NCBI RefSeq assembly: GCF_000224515.1
Contig: NZ_AGAF01000120.1
Coordinates: 35,358-99,357, forward strand
Direction of reading: 5' to 3'
Length of the DNA stretch: 64,000 nt
DNA from: Desulfosporosinus sp. OT
GTDB lineage: Bacteria; Bacillota; Desulfitobacteriia; Desulfitobacteriales; Desulfitobacteriaceae
This document shows, one piece after another, positions 8,957 to 17,434 of this stretch. Position 1 is the first letter of the stretch. The number at the start of each line of letters is the position of its first letter. The notes beneath the pieces were generated by a model that searched no databases, was not told where the DNA came from, and saw only the letters and a program-made list of their open reading frames with translations. The position numbers and the translations under genes are program-made.

Positions 8957-10699
8957 TTAAAAGCCCAACGCTTTAACAAAATAGTCCTGAAAGCGTGGAT
9001 TTGTGGAAAGCTCTAGAACCTCTATCCTGTTCTTCAATTCCTGGATCTGGAACATCACACCTTTATTGATCAGGGCCAAACGGGCTCCTTCCGCCGAAGA
9101 ATTACCAACAAAGTTTATCTTCCCTTTAAACCCTTTGGGCAGGAGACCGATTTCTCGAATACTATCTGGATTAATATGATATCCGAAGGCCCCAGCAATG
9201 ACCGCTTCTTCTATAGTTTCGAGAGGGATGCCTGCTTCTTCGAGAAGCAGAGTAACGCCTGCGGAAATAGCACCCTTAGCCAGTTGAATCTGGCGGATAT
9301 CTGTTTGGGAAATGTAAATTTCCTCTGTGAGATAAAACTTTTTATCCCGAACCCTATCTTTGATTCGAGGGTCAGGGCTAGGATTAAAGCGCCCGCTGGC
9401 CAGGACTAGTTTCCGTTTGACCATAGCCGCAGTGATATCTATCAATCCACTCCCGCAGATTCCCTTGGGTTGAGCAGCGCCAATCGTAGTAAAATGAAGA
9501 TTAAACGAATTATCTATTGAAAAGGTATCTATGGCTCCTTCTTCCGCACGACAACCACACGAAATGTTCATGCCTTCCAAGGCCGGACCGGCAGCAGTCG
9601 AGGTTGCAATGAGTCTACCTCCAAGATTAGCCACGATTTCACCATTTGTTCCAATATCTAAGAAAACTGCCGGGTAGTCTTTTTTGTCAAAGGCTGTGGC
9701 AACCACACCAGCAAGGATATCAGCCCCAACATACCCTGATGCTGAAGGCAAAAGGGTTACCCTTCCTTCCGGACAAATCAGTATTCCTGCCTCCCTAGCT
9801 TTCATGTCAACTTGTTCAAGAAAGACTGGGCGATAGGGCGCTCGGGCTATGGACCCGGGGTAAATACCCAAGACAAAGTGCAGCATAGTCGTATTACCAG
9901 CTATCACTACCTGGTAAACACGCTCTGTTCTAGCAATGCTACCAGTAAGGTTTATCACCAATTCATTTAGTTTTCCTAAGATTATTTCCCTTAGTTGCGC
10001 TGGCCCATGGGGATTATCGAGACAGTAACTTATCCGTGATAAGACATCTCCCCCGAACTCTGTTTGAGGGTTTAGACAGGACTGTTTCTGGAGGATCCCC
10101 CCGGAGGTCAAATCCAGGAGATAAGCGGATATTCCTGTCGTACCTATGTCAATAGCCACTCCCAGGATTTCGTCAGGCCCGAAACCCAGGTCAACAAGGT
10201 CGTTGTCAACTAGGACACCATAAACGGGATTGGCATTGGCTCCCCCCTGTTCCAGCCCACCCGCCTTCTGATAAATGTCCACCGAGCCAAAGTTATAGGG
10301 TAGACTCTCTAGGTAGGGCTGAGCTGTTCTTTCGAGAGGTGGTAACAAGACTTGTTTAACGAAGCTGTCGATTACAACTTCGATTGCCAAACCTTGATTT
10401 ATGGTCTTGAGCTGGTTACCTTTAGGGGGTAACTCAATCCAAACCTCACCCTTTGCTCTGGCGAGACAGGCCAAACGAATGTTCGGGGCATTAATAAACC
10501 CACTTTCCAAATCCTCAGGAGGGTAAAGGTCACCCCAAGCCTTGATTCGGCATTTGCCGCAAAGACCTAAGCCATTACAGGGAGTCTCCAAGACCAGACC
10601 CGCTGCCCGAATACATTCAGTAAGCCGCTCTCCTTCGGTAACTTCTATTGTAAGATCTTCTATTGCATGGTCCTCTTGGGTGAAATGCACCTTAACCAT
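8957..10699 (-). CDS. RACo-like reductive activator of corrinoid proteins (2Fe-2S plus ASKHA ATPase)
   Basis: Such proteins use ATP and low-potential electrons to reduce accidentally oxidised Co(II)-corrinoid back to Co(I). The N-terminal ferredoxin domain has the cluster ligands C41, C47, C50 (CNGLGLCGKC) and C78. A linker follows, then an actin-like ATPase fold with GVAIDIGTTG, VIAGNTTM and a C-terminal VIAGAFG motif. Length (580 aa) is close to family members of about 600 aa. It lies 2 bp from the upstream methyltransferase gene, tight operon packing that supports a role with the corrinoid protein at 12765-13412. Confidence 0.9.
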   Translation of the reverse strand: MVKVHFTQEDHAIEDLTIEVTEGERLTECIRAAGLVLETPCNGLGLCGKCRIKAWGDLYPPEDLESGFINAPNIRLACLARAKGEVWIELPPKGNQLKTINQGLAIEVVIDSFVKQVLLPPLERTAQPYLESLPYNFGSVDIYQKAGGLEQGGANANPVYGVLVDNDLVDLGFGPDEILGVAIDIGTTGISAYLLDLTSGGILQKQSCLNPQTEFGGDVLSRISYCLDNPHGPAQLREIILGKLNELVINLTGSIARTERVYQVVIAGNTTMLHFVLGIYPGSIARAPYRPVFLEQVDMKAREAGILICPEGRVTLLPSASGYVGADILAGVVATAFDKKDYPAVFLDIGTNGEIVANLGGRLIATSTAAGPALEGMNISCGCRAEEGAIDTFSIDNSFNLHFTTIGAAQPKGICGSGLIDITAAMVKRKLVLASGRFNPSPDPRIKDRVRDKKFYLTEEIYISQTDIRQIQLAKGAISAGVTLLLEEAGIPLETIEEAVIAGAFGYHINPDSIREIGLLPKGFKGKINFVGNSSAEGARLALINKGVMFQIQELKNRIEVLELSTNPRFQDYFVKALGF

Positions 10700-10700
10700 C

Positions 10701-11705
10701 TTAATTGTAAGGACCTTCTTTCACGTAATCTGTCATGGCTTTGAGATTACTTATCGACGTTGCCATGCTAAGACCACAAGCGGGAGCAACGATATCAACC
10801 TCTGACTGGAGCGCATTGCGAGTGATGGACACAATTTTCGCTTGTTCCCCGGTGTGCAGAAGTTGGGTACTTACATTGCCCATAAGTCCCGTTTTCAGTC
10901 CCTCTCGAGCGTTCTTCATGTTGACTATAGAATCAAAGCTTACTGCATTAGCGTTAACCTCATTCAGTGATCCGATGAGGTTCGTGGCATTACCACAAAT
11001 GTGAAGGATGACCGGTATGCCTTCCGTATGAAGAGCATTGATGATTTTATGATAGTAAGGAAGCGCAAACTTCTGAAAATTGCGTGGTCCCAGTATTTCT
11101 CCTGTAGCCGTGGGATCCGATATGGAAATTACGTCAGCCCCAGCCTTGACCATCTCCAATGCGTATTTAACAAGATAGTCATTAATAAAGGTCAGAAAAC
11201 TGGCTGCCCGTTCAGGGTCCCGTCTCAGCATTTTAAACATTTCTAGCGGATCAATGACTGAGGATGCAGTACTGATATGTCCTGAGACATTACCAATAAC
11301 AGGAATCTTGTCGTTTCTGAGTTGACGGATCGCCTCTAAAATTACCCCCATTCTGCCACTGGTAACATCTGCTTGGGAGTAGTTTTCCATGATCGTTTCC
11401 AGGGGATCGTCATTATACCGGGTAACTCTCGGTTCGATAAAGTTATCTCCTATATTAACGCTGGCACCTAATGTTTCAACTTCAGAAGTTAGGCAAAATG
11501 GCACTCCATAATTTTCAAAGCCCGTTAGCTCATTAATTTTTTGCGCAGCACTTACCATGGCTTGCGAACCTGAGTGATGACCGCCCCCTACTTGATCGGA
11601 TATCTCCGTAACACAGGCACTCATCATGCCTCCTGGGCAAATAACGGGAGGCCGGTCAACCCGGTCTCCCTTCAGTGCGGTTAATAGACGTACTTTTTCA
11701 TCCAA
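10701..11705 (-). CDS. URO-D superfamily (MtaA/CmuA-type) corrinoid methyltransferase
   Basis: A 334-aa methyltransferase of the uroporphyrinogen-decarboxylase fold. The N-terminus has KGDRVDRPPV typical of the family. The putative zinc ligands are H235 and C237 (HICGN) and C310 (APACG). It is a different paralog from the 11708 gene and separated from it by only 2 bp. With two such enzymes plus a corrinoid protein in one operon, one may demethylate the substrate and the other transfer the methyl onward (for example to tetrahydrofolate), but which does which is not visible. Confidence 0.85.
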   Translation of the reverse strand: MDEKVRLLTALKGDRVDRPPVICPGGMMSACVTEISDQVGGGHHSGSQAMVSAAQKINELTGFENYGVPFCLTSEVETLGASVNIGDNFIEPRVTRYNDDPLETIMENYSQADVTSGRMGVILEAIRQLRNDKIPVIGNVSGHISTASSVIDPLEMFKMLRRDPERAASFLTFINDYLVKYALEMVKAGADVISISDPTATGEILGPRNFQKFALPYYHKIINALHTEGIPVILHICGNATNLIGSLNEVNANAVSFDSIVNMKNAREGLKTGLMGNVSTQLLHTGEQAKIVSITRNALQSEVDIVAPACGLSMATSISNLKAMTDYVKEGPYN

Positions 11706-11707
11706 GA

Positions 11708-12763
11708 TTATTCACCTTCTTTATACTCATAAAGACCGTGACTCCGAGCCACATCAAGCATCGCCTGAATATGCTCGAAAGGCACTTTATTACCCGTTTC
11801 GCACCCTGTGGAGAGGATGAAGGCAGGGGTATAGCCTTTCATAGTGTCGATAGCCTCAACACAGACTTTTTCAATTTCTTCCACGGGTCCAAATAGGAGT
11901 TCGTTGGCAGGATCAATATTACCAAGAATGAGTGCTCTGCCAGCAACCTTTTCCCGAGCGATCGTGAGATCGCATTTGTCGATACTAATTACATCAGACC
12001 CGGTGTCGGTCATCTTGTCTATAATCTTGTGAGTCTTACCACAGATATGCAGCGGAACAAGTGCTTGGAGCTCGTGGGATAAGTCCACAAGTTCTTTAAT
12101 ATAGGGAAAAGCAATTTTATCAAACATTTTGGGGCTAAACAGACTGCCGGAAGCAATAGGTTCTAGGATAATAGGCATAGCACCGTAACGAACGATTTCT
12201 CGAATTAAGTTTTTGCAACTGTCAGTAGCCATTCTTAAGAGGGTATGGCAAAGTTCTGGATCAGAGTAGGTATCGCGGGCAAAAGCTTCTACACCTCGCA
12301 GTGTGGCAGCGGTGGAAACGGGTCCAGAAAAGCAAACAGAGATAAAAACCTGGTCGCCTACTTCTTTATTAAGGATCTCCAGTGCTTCGTAGTAAACAGG
12401 CAGTTGACCGTCATTCTTTTCCGCAACTTTGATTTTACTTAAGTCATCCCGAGAGTTAATTATGGGAACCTCACAATTAGCCGGTTCATTCTCAGAATAA
12501 TCCAGTTCAGCCCCCATAGCCTCAGCCACGTAGGAACAGTTCGTGAAAAGATAAATCAAATCATAGCCAAATTTCTTGAACGCAGCAAGATGCGCTTCAG
12601 CCATAACCTTGCCATCGAGTTGAAATTCTTTCACAGTTTTGCCAATGAGTTGAGCAGTATTTGTCGTTACAATAGGCATGCAGATAATTCTGTCGAGGGG
12701 TTTTCCGGTTAGGAGAGCCATAACCCTTTCTTTGGGGGTTAAAATATCTTCCCTGACTAACAT
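11708..12763 (-). CDS. URO-D superfamily (MtaA/CmuA-type) corrinoid methyltransferase
   Basis: A 351-aa paralog of the neighbouring enzyme, with TGKPLDRI at the N-terminus. The candidate zinc triad is H239 and C241 (HICGK) and C321 (STGCETG). It is immediately downstream of the corrinoid protein gene (1-bp gap), the usual place for a cognate methyltransferase I. The substrate is unknown; methoxylated aromatics, methylamines or methanol are possible in this type of organism. Confidence 0.85.
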   Translation of the reverse strand: MLVREDILTPKERVMALLTGKPLDRIICMPIVTTNTAQLIGKTVKEFQLDGKVMAEAHLAAFKKFGYDLIYLFTNCSYVAEAMGAELDYSENEPANCEVPIINSRDDLSKIKVAEKNDGQLPVYYEALEILNKEVGDQVFISVCFSGPVSTAATLRGVEAFARDTYSDPELCHTLLRMATDSCKNLIREIVRYGAMPIILEPIASGSLFSPKMFDKIAFPYIKELVDLSHELQALVPLHICGKTHKIIDKMTDTGSDVISIDKCDLTIAREKVAGRALILGNIDPANELLFGPVEEIEKVCVEAIDTMKGYTPAFILSTGCETGNKVPFEHIQAMLDVARSHGLYEYKEGE

Positions 12764-12764
12764 A

Positions 12765-13412
12765 TTAGGCCCTCCCCATCAGTTCTTTGGCTTTTCTCAC
12801 AGCTGAGCTGGCATCATTTGCGTAAAGGTCAGCTCCGATTTTATCGCAAAAGGTCTGTGAAATAGGCCCGCCGCCAATGAGAACTTTGTATTTGTCCCGA
12901 AGATTTCTTTCCTTTAAACGATCTATGACAGTTTTCATTCCATCCATAGTCGTGGTCATCAAAGTAGACATGCAGATCATATCACTTTCAACTTCTTCAG
13001 CTTTATCAATAAATTGATTAAGAGGCACATCACGTCCAAGATCGTAGACTTCGAAACCCGAGGCTCCCGATAAAATTCGAACCAAGTTTTTACCAATATC
13101 ATGGGTATCCCCTTCGACAACCCCAATGACTATCTTGATGGGTTTTTCCAGGGAATTTTTGTCTAGATGAGGATTCACCACATCAAGACCAGCGTTGAAG
13201 GCATCTGAGCACATCAAGACCTCTGGAAGGAAATATTCTTCTTCCTCATATAACCTACTGACCTCTTTCATGCCAGTGACTAAGCCCTCTGTAATCGTTT
13301 CATAAGCAGGTATGTTCTGTTGTATAGTTTCCTCGGCCAGTTCTGCCACTTTTTCAACTTCAAACTCTACCAAGGCGTGTGAGATTTCTTGAAACAATGT
13401 TGCTTTGTCCAA
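12765..13412 (-). CDS. Methyltransferase cognate corrinoid protein
   Basis: Carries the B12 cofactor that shuttles the methyl group. An N-terminal helical cap domain is followed by a Rossmann-type cobalamin domain with GDTHDIGKN, in which His104 is the lower Co ligand (D-x-H-x-x-G). A TTG at 13427 opens the frame, but it contains the GGAGG ribosome-binding sequence itself. The next in-frame TTG (13412) is 8 nt past that site and is the likely start, giving 215 aa. It is the first gene of the methyltransferase operon, behind a hairpin at 13436-13469. Confidence 0.9.
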   Translation of the reverse strand: MDKATLFQEISHALVEFEVEKVAELAEETIQQNIPAYETITEGLVTGMKEVSRLYEEEEYFLPEVLMCSDAFNAGLDVVNPHLDKNSLEKPIKIVIGVVEGDTHDIGKNLVRILSGASGFEVYDLGRDVPLNQFIDKAEEVESDMICMSTLMTTTMDGMKTVIDRLKERNLRDKYKVLIGGGPISQTFCDKIGADLYANDASSAVRKAKELMGRA

Positions 13413-13435
13413 TACTGTTACCTCCAATATTATAA

Positions 13436-13469
13436 ATATCCTTATGATTATATATTATCATAAGGATAT
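13436..13469 (-). promoter_or_regulatory. 13-bp inverted repeat in the corrinoid operon leader
   Basis: Perfect 13-bp arms (13436-13448 and 13457-13469) around an 8-nt AT-only centre, directly before the ribosome-binding site of the corrinoid protein gene. It could be an operator or an mRNA hairpin controlling translation; no poly-T tail. Confidence 0.6.
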
Positions 13470-13504
13470 CTATATAGTATAGAGAAATATTGACAGTAAA
13501 TAAA

Positions 13505-13544
13505 AGGCTATGCTAGCTAATCTTAATGAATAACTACATAGCCT
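13505..13544 (-). terminator. Terminator of the 13569-13886 gene
   Basis: Eight-bp stem (13505-13512 with 13537-13544), long loop, and TTTTATTT tail on the minus strand. Confidence 0.6.
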
Positions 13545-13568
13545 CCAACGCCATCTCACTTCACTGTG

Positions 13569-13886
13569 TTACTTCAACTTGCCTTGAACACTTAAAGCGT
13601 AATTAATATATTTCCTATCCTCAAATATGTCTTGAACAGTCAAAGGTACATATTCTTTAACGTACCTACCGACATCCGGCGTATAACAGTATTTGGTGAA
13701 ATTATCCTGTTTGTCTATCCTAATGGTTACGGGCATATTGTCAACCACTTCAGAACCATCTTCGCCCGGCAGGATACGTTCATACATCCAACTCTGTACA
13801 TGGTACTGAGCTGGTGATTCGTTACCTATTTCCCTAAAGTGGTCTAGAAAGTATTGCGCATCTTCTAAAGTCTCAATAGTATTCAT
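13569..13886 (-). CDS. Small protein of unknown function
   Basis: I do not recognise this 105-aa acidic, soluble protein. No signal peptide, membrane helix or metal motif is visible. The ATG follows a GGGAG ribosome-binding sequence at good spacing and a terminator-like hairpin lies downstream, so it looks like a real single-gene unit. It is set between the methyltransferase and eut operons. Confidence 0.65.
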   Translation of the reverse strand: MNTIETLEDAQYFLDHFREIGNESPAQYHVQSWMYERILPGEDGSEVVDNMPVTIRIDKQDNFTKYCYTPDVGRYVKEYVPLTVQDIFEDRKYINYALSVQGKLK

Positions 13887-14359
13887 TATTACAACTCCCT
13901 TTTACTTTTACTTGTACTCTACAACAAACTTCATTATCAGAAATATAAACTTCCTAGGTAGGCAGTGCGGATTCCTCTCATACTTAACTGTCCCGAATTC
14001 CTTCCCCCCTTAAATTGCTATTATCGACATAATACCACATGACATATTCAAAGAGCAAAATGTTGTTTGTTTTCTGTTATCTATATTTGTTTAAGCCGGA
14101 TCTAGTTTGGTCAAAGAAATTCTTGACTTGCATAAATACGCGCCGAATAGAGGTTAACAATAGAGAGTTATTAGTTCACTTTAAAAGAATATCTTCAAGC
14201 TTTAGACCTTTCGGGAAAATATTAACGCCCCAGCAATTAACATTTTGCTGAGGCTTTTAATATTTTTATAAAATAATCATGTAATTAATCCAGTCTGCGA
14301 AATACCTCAAGAGAATAAGTTAATGTCAGTGGCTCCAACATATCTGACTTACCTTATTC
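13887..14359. other. Intergenic region between the unknown gene and the eut operon end
   Basis: No convincing gene. It holds a terminator-like hairpin (14227-14254) and an inverted repeat GAGAATAAG/CTTATTCTC (14311-14319 with 14353-14361) that touches the eutQ stop codon and encloses a second 5-bp stem. Confidence 0.6.
14227..14254. terminator. Bidirectional-looking terminator at the eut operon end
   Basis: Ten-bp stem with one mismatch (14227-14236 with 14245-14254), followed by a T-rich run on the plus strand and a weaker one on the minus strand. Confidence 0.55.
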
Positions 14360-15016
14360 TCAAAACTCCGCCCAATTGGCTGGATAGGTGGCATAAAACA
14401 CTTTGCAAAACGTTGGCGAAGAAAAGACTACCTTGCTTCCCTTCGGAATATAGAGCACGTCACCTGCTACAGCGTGGAACATTTTGCCCTCCACCTCTAG
14501 AACAAACTCTCCTTCTATGACGTAATCCACTTCATCATAGTTTAGAAACCAGGGTAATCTGGAGTGGTCAAACGTCATAAAGCCGGAAGCGAGGTTCCCA
14601 ACCCGTGCATCAATAACATCCACCAGTCCAACCTTTTGCCCAGGAGGAGCTTCTAAAAAGGGCTGAATAACCACGTTTTTACCGACCACATGGGTCGCTC
14701 TAGGACTCTCACAGGCAGGTTTTAAGACCTCACTCAGAATTTTCTGCACGGTTTTTTTAAGGTCATCGTTTTGATTTTCAGCACCAGTAACGTCAGAAGT
14801 TACCTGTAGTTCGTTTAGATAATTTGCCGGTTGTCCTACCGATTGACCGATAACACTCTGGCTGACGATTTCTTGTCGTCCTTTGGTGATCGTAATCCCT
14901 AACTCTTTGGCTAGATCTTTAGCTGAAGGAGTCAGTACACTGTTGTCTTCTAAAATGATATTTTTATCCACTTTGGCCATATCCCGTAAAACCGATTCCG
15001 AAATAAAACGCCCCAT
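14360..15016 (-). CDS. eutQ: EutQ-like cupin protein of ethanolamine utilisation
   Basis: EutQ is needed for anaerobic growth on ethanolamine and has been reported to have acetate kinase activity. The C-terminal half is a cupin (VVIQPFLEAPPG, then DYVIEGEFVLEVEG). The N-terminus has an S-V-L-T-P-S-A segment also seen in the EutT part of the fusion protein at 18319. The frame extends to 15097, but the ATG at 15016 has a strong GGGAGG ribosome-binding sequence and a family-like start (MGRFISES), so 218 aa is preferred. Last gene of the eut operon. Confidence 0.88.
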   Translation of the reverse strand: MGRFISESVLRDMAKVDKNIILEDNSVLTPSAKDLAKELGITITKGRQEIVSQSVIGQSVGQPANYLNELQVTSDVTGAENQNDDLKKTVQKILSEVLKPACESPRATHVVGKNVVIQPFLEAPPGQKVGLVDVIDARVGNLASGFMTFDHSRLPWFLNYDEVDYVIEGEFVLEVEGKMFHAVAGDVLYIPKGSKVVFSSPTFCKVFYATYPANWAEF

Positions 15017-15031
15017 TGATACACCTCCCTT

Positions 15032-15217
15032 TTCGATGTTCGAGGTTCGATATTCGTAGTTCGATTCTAAGTTACGAACATCGTACATTTCGCACATCTT
15101 ACTTCTTGCTTCTAACTTCTAACTTCTAACTTCTAACTTCTAACTTCTAACTTCTAACTTCTAACTTCTAACTTCTAACTTCTAACTTCTAACTTCTAAC
15201 TTCTAACTTCTAACTTC
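15032..15217. repeat. Heptameric repeat array with 15 perfect TAACTTC copies
   Basis: From 15113 to 15217 the heptamer TAACTTC is repeated 15 times without error. To its left the 7-bp period continues as degenerate units (TTCGATG, TTCGAGG, TTCGATA and so on from 15032), with one single-base phase slip. The array lies between pduT and eutQ, so it should be transcribed, reading GAAGTTA in the mRNA. Copy number is likely variable by slippage (inference). Confidence 0.95.
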
Positions 15218-15238
15218 GCGCATCGTACTCGTGCTCCG

Positions 15239-15787
15239 CTATAACAAACTCTCAATGAGTTGCTTCGCTGGACGCGGTATGACGACTTGACGAATGAGTA
15301 GTCCCTTATCACTTGCCAAGGCACTCCCAGCTCCGACAGCGGCTTTTACGGACGCGACTTCGCCTGTGAGAATTGTGTAACTCTTACCGCCGATCCCAAA
15401 GGCAAGATGAAGGAGTAAAGGCTCAACATTGCCTGCTTTAACTGCCTCATCTGCTGCCTCAATCAGGGAAGCTACGCTATAGGTTTCAATGATCCCAAGT
15501 GCTTTAATGTCTTTTAAGGTATTCGTGCCACTGATTGCTGGTAAAATCGAGGGATGGACATTGGGAATCACGAAGTAATCCACTACGGTTTCTGCACCTA
15601 AGTCCCTACCAGCATTCACCGATTGTTGAACACTAGACACATCTCCGCTCACCAAGACAATATATTTTCCGGGGCAAGTGGTTTTCGCCACTAAAATGTT
15701 GACGTCTGCAGTTTTGGCCATGATATCCGCGCATTCTATGCCTTGAGCAATGCTTGTAAACTCAACCAACCCAATTGCATGGATCAT
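15239..15787 (-). CDS. pduT: PduT-like tandem-BMC shell protein with Fe-S pore cysteine
   Basis: Two BMC domains in tandem (182 aa) form a pseudohexameric trimer in the microcompartment shell. Cys38, in CPGKYIVLVSGDV, matches the cysteine that binds a [4Fe-4S] cluster at the trimer axis in PduT. This suggests an electron conduit across the shell, consistent with the adjacent pduS. The start overlaps the end of pduS by 4 bp. Family identity is clear; Fe-S content is inferred from the conserved cysteine. Confidence 0.88.
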   Translation of the reverse strand: MIHAIGLVEFTSIAQGIECADIMAKTADVNILVAKTTCPGKYIVLVSGDVSSVQQSVNAGRDLGAETVVDYFVIPNVHPSILPAISGTNTLKDIKALGIIETYSVASLIEAADEAVKAGNVEPLLLHLAFGIGGKSYTILTGEVASVKAAVGAGSALASDKGLLIRQVVIPRPAKQLIESLL

Positions 15788-17124
15788 TTTGCAGCACCAC
15801 CTTTCCGTAGGGTTATCATTTGGGGCGTGATTTGAACCACTGTTCCGTTAATACTAGCATGGACCTTAGCACCTAACGATCTTTCCGGTATTTCTCCGAT
15901 GATTTGGCCTAGCTTTACGACCTCTCCTAGTTTGACCACTGGAACAGCCGGTGCTCCGATATGCTGTTGAAGCTTTAGCTTCACTTCGTCCGGTTCATAG
16001 ATCTCTAAGGATAAAGGTGCCTCCTGGTACCACGGGTGCAATCTCAAACGTTCCACTAAACGGGACGATGGAATTAAGCGATTCCTGGCCATCGGGTCTT
16101 CGTTTCCTAGGTCTCCTTGATAGCTAATGCCCTTGGCACGCAGCTCTGCTTTCAAGGCGCGATTCACTCTAAGCGGAGAGATTCCCACCGGACAAGCATA
16201 GGCTTCACACACACCGCACTCAGAACATGTCAGGGCGCTTGTCAACATCAACGGATCTCCAATATTTTTGTAATTCATCGCCCGGATGAGTAAATGCGGC
16301 GATAATTCGTGACCGATCATGTGTCGAGGACAAAGCTCTGTACAAAAGCTACACTGTTCACACACCGTTTTGGCAATGCGCAAAACCGTTTCAAAGGACA
16401 TACTTTTTCTTTTGATAAGCATGTGATCACTCGGTAAGGCTATTAACCCTCCGGTGGTCTTGGTTACCGGGAAGGAAAGGTCGGTAATCAGCGTACCCAT
16501 CATCGGGCCTCCATTGATATACGTTATATCCTCTTCCTTACCTCCACCGGCGAGATCGATGACTTCTCGCAGCGAAGTACCAAGCGGGACCGTCACGGTG
16601 ATTGGATTTTTTACCGCCCCATTGACCGTGAGGGTACGCGTCGTAACAGGCTCGCCATCAACCGCTTTAGCCACATTGATCAAGGTCTGAACATTATTCA
16701 CTACTACCCCAATATTTAAAGGAATTCCACCCGGGGGGACGCGCCGACCAGTAGTTAACCAAATCGTAATGACTTCATCACCCGCCGGATAGATATCCGG
16801 CAGGATCGCGATCTGGATTTTATCGGTTAAATAGGGCTCCAAGGCAGTTAACGAAGCTTTATACTTAGCCTTCAACGCGATAATCCCTTTTTGAGCACCT
16901 GTTGCCTCCAGCGCTAATGTTAAACCTTTAACAACTTGCTCTGGAAAACGTGCTGCCAACTGTTGGTCTGTTTTCAACATTGGCTCACATTCTGCAGCGT
17001 TCACCACTACAATCTCTGCCTGCGCGGAAAGCTTGACATGCGTTGGAAAACCTGCACCGCCTGCACCAACAACCCCAGCCTCCCGAACATTCAGGCTTAT
17101 ATCTTTCGTACTTATATCTTTCAT
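15784..17124 (-). CDS. pduS: PduS-like cobalamin reductase / RnfC-like Fe-S flavoprotein
   Basis: PduS is a flavin and 2x[4Fe-4S] protein that reduces cobalamin within microcompartments. The sequence has the N-terminal AGVVGAGGAGFPTHVK motif, an SLBB-like region, two Fe-S motifs (CEQCSFCTELCP and CSECGVCEAYACP) and a C-terminal barrel-sandwich domain. The frame opens at 17151, overlapping eutN, but ATG 17124 follows AGGTG and starts at the family's usual point (446 aa). It may also exchange electrons with PduT. Confidence 0.9.
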   Translation of the reverse strand: MKDISTKDISLNVREAGVVGAGGAGFPTHVKLSAQAEIVVVNAAECEPMLKTDQQLAARFPEQVVKGLTLALEATGAQKGIIALKAKYKASLTALEPYLTDKIQIAILPDIYPAGDEVITIWLTTGRRVPPGGIPLNIGVVVNNVQTLINVAKAVDGEPVTTRTLTVNGAVKNPITVTVPLGTSLREVIDLAGGGKEEDITYINGGPMMGTLITDLSFPVTKTTGGLIALPSDHMLIKRKSMSFETVLRIAKTVCEQCSFCTELCPRHMIGHELSPHLLIRAMNYKNIGDPLMLTSALTCSECGVCEAYACPVGISPLRVNRALKAELRAKGISYQGDLGNEDPMARNRLIPSSRLVERLRLHPWYQEAPLSLEIYEPDEVKLKLQQHIGAPAVPVVKLGEVVKLGQIIGEIPERSLGAKVHASINGTVVQITPQMITLRKGGAAK

Positions 17125-17140
17125 TCTTTCACCTACTAGC

Positions 17141-17434
17141 TTACGCTTCAAAGGTTTCTTTGTCGATAATGCCTACGATTATGGCATCTATAGGTATGTT
17201 ATTATTCGCCAAACCCTGTCTAGCAGAAGAACCGCTGGCGATCATAACAATCTCATCTTCTCCAGCTCCGATCTGGTCCGCAGCGATGAGAGAATTTCCA
17301 AGCTCCGTTAGCCTTGCTGTCCCATCTGCATCATAGGAGAGGGTTACTGGTTGGACGACAAGAAACTTCAGACCACGCAAGGATTCTTCTTTTCGCGTTG
17401 ACCACACATTTCCAATGACGCGAGCCAAAATCAT
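17141..17434 (-). CDS. eutN: EutN/CcmL-family pentameric vertex protein
   Basis: BMC-P proteins cap the vertices of the shell. This 97-aa protein begins MILARVIGNVWSTRK and continues with LRGLKFLVVQP, hallmarks of EutN/PduN. ATG overlaps the stop of the flavoprotein gene by 4 bp. It is the only vertex protein in the window. Confidence 0.93.
   Translation of the reverse strand: MILARVIGNVWSTRKEESLRGLKFLVVQPVTLSYDADGTARLTELGNSLIAADQIGAGEDEIVMIASGSSARQGLANNNIPIDAIIVGIIDKETFEA

Noticed and set aside
11643-11668. Hairpin GGGAGGCCGG/CCGGTCTCCC resembling the terminator at 6040
   Set aside because: It lies inside the coding sequence and encodes the conserved DRVDRPPV segment of the methyltransferase; resemblance is coincidental.
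14039-14251. Plus-strand open frame of 70 codons
   Set aside because: No ribosome-binding site, unlikely composition, and its end lies inside a terminator hairpin.
15113-15217. Possible CRISPR array because of regular repeats
   Set aside because: The unit is 7 bp with no spacers, so it is a simple tandem repeat.
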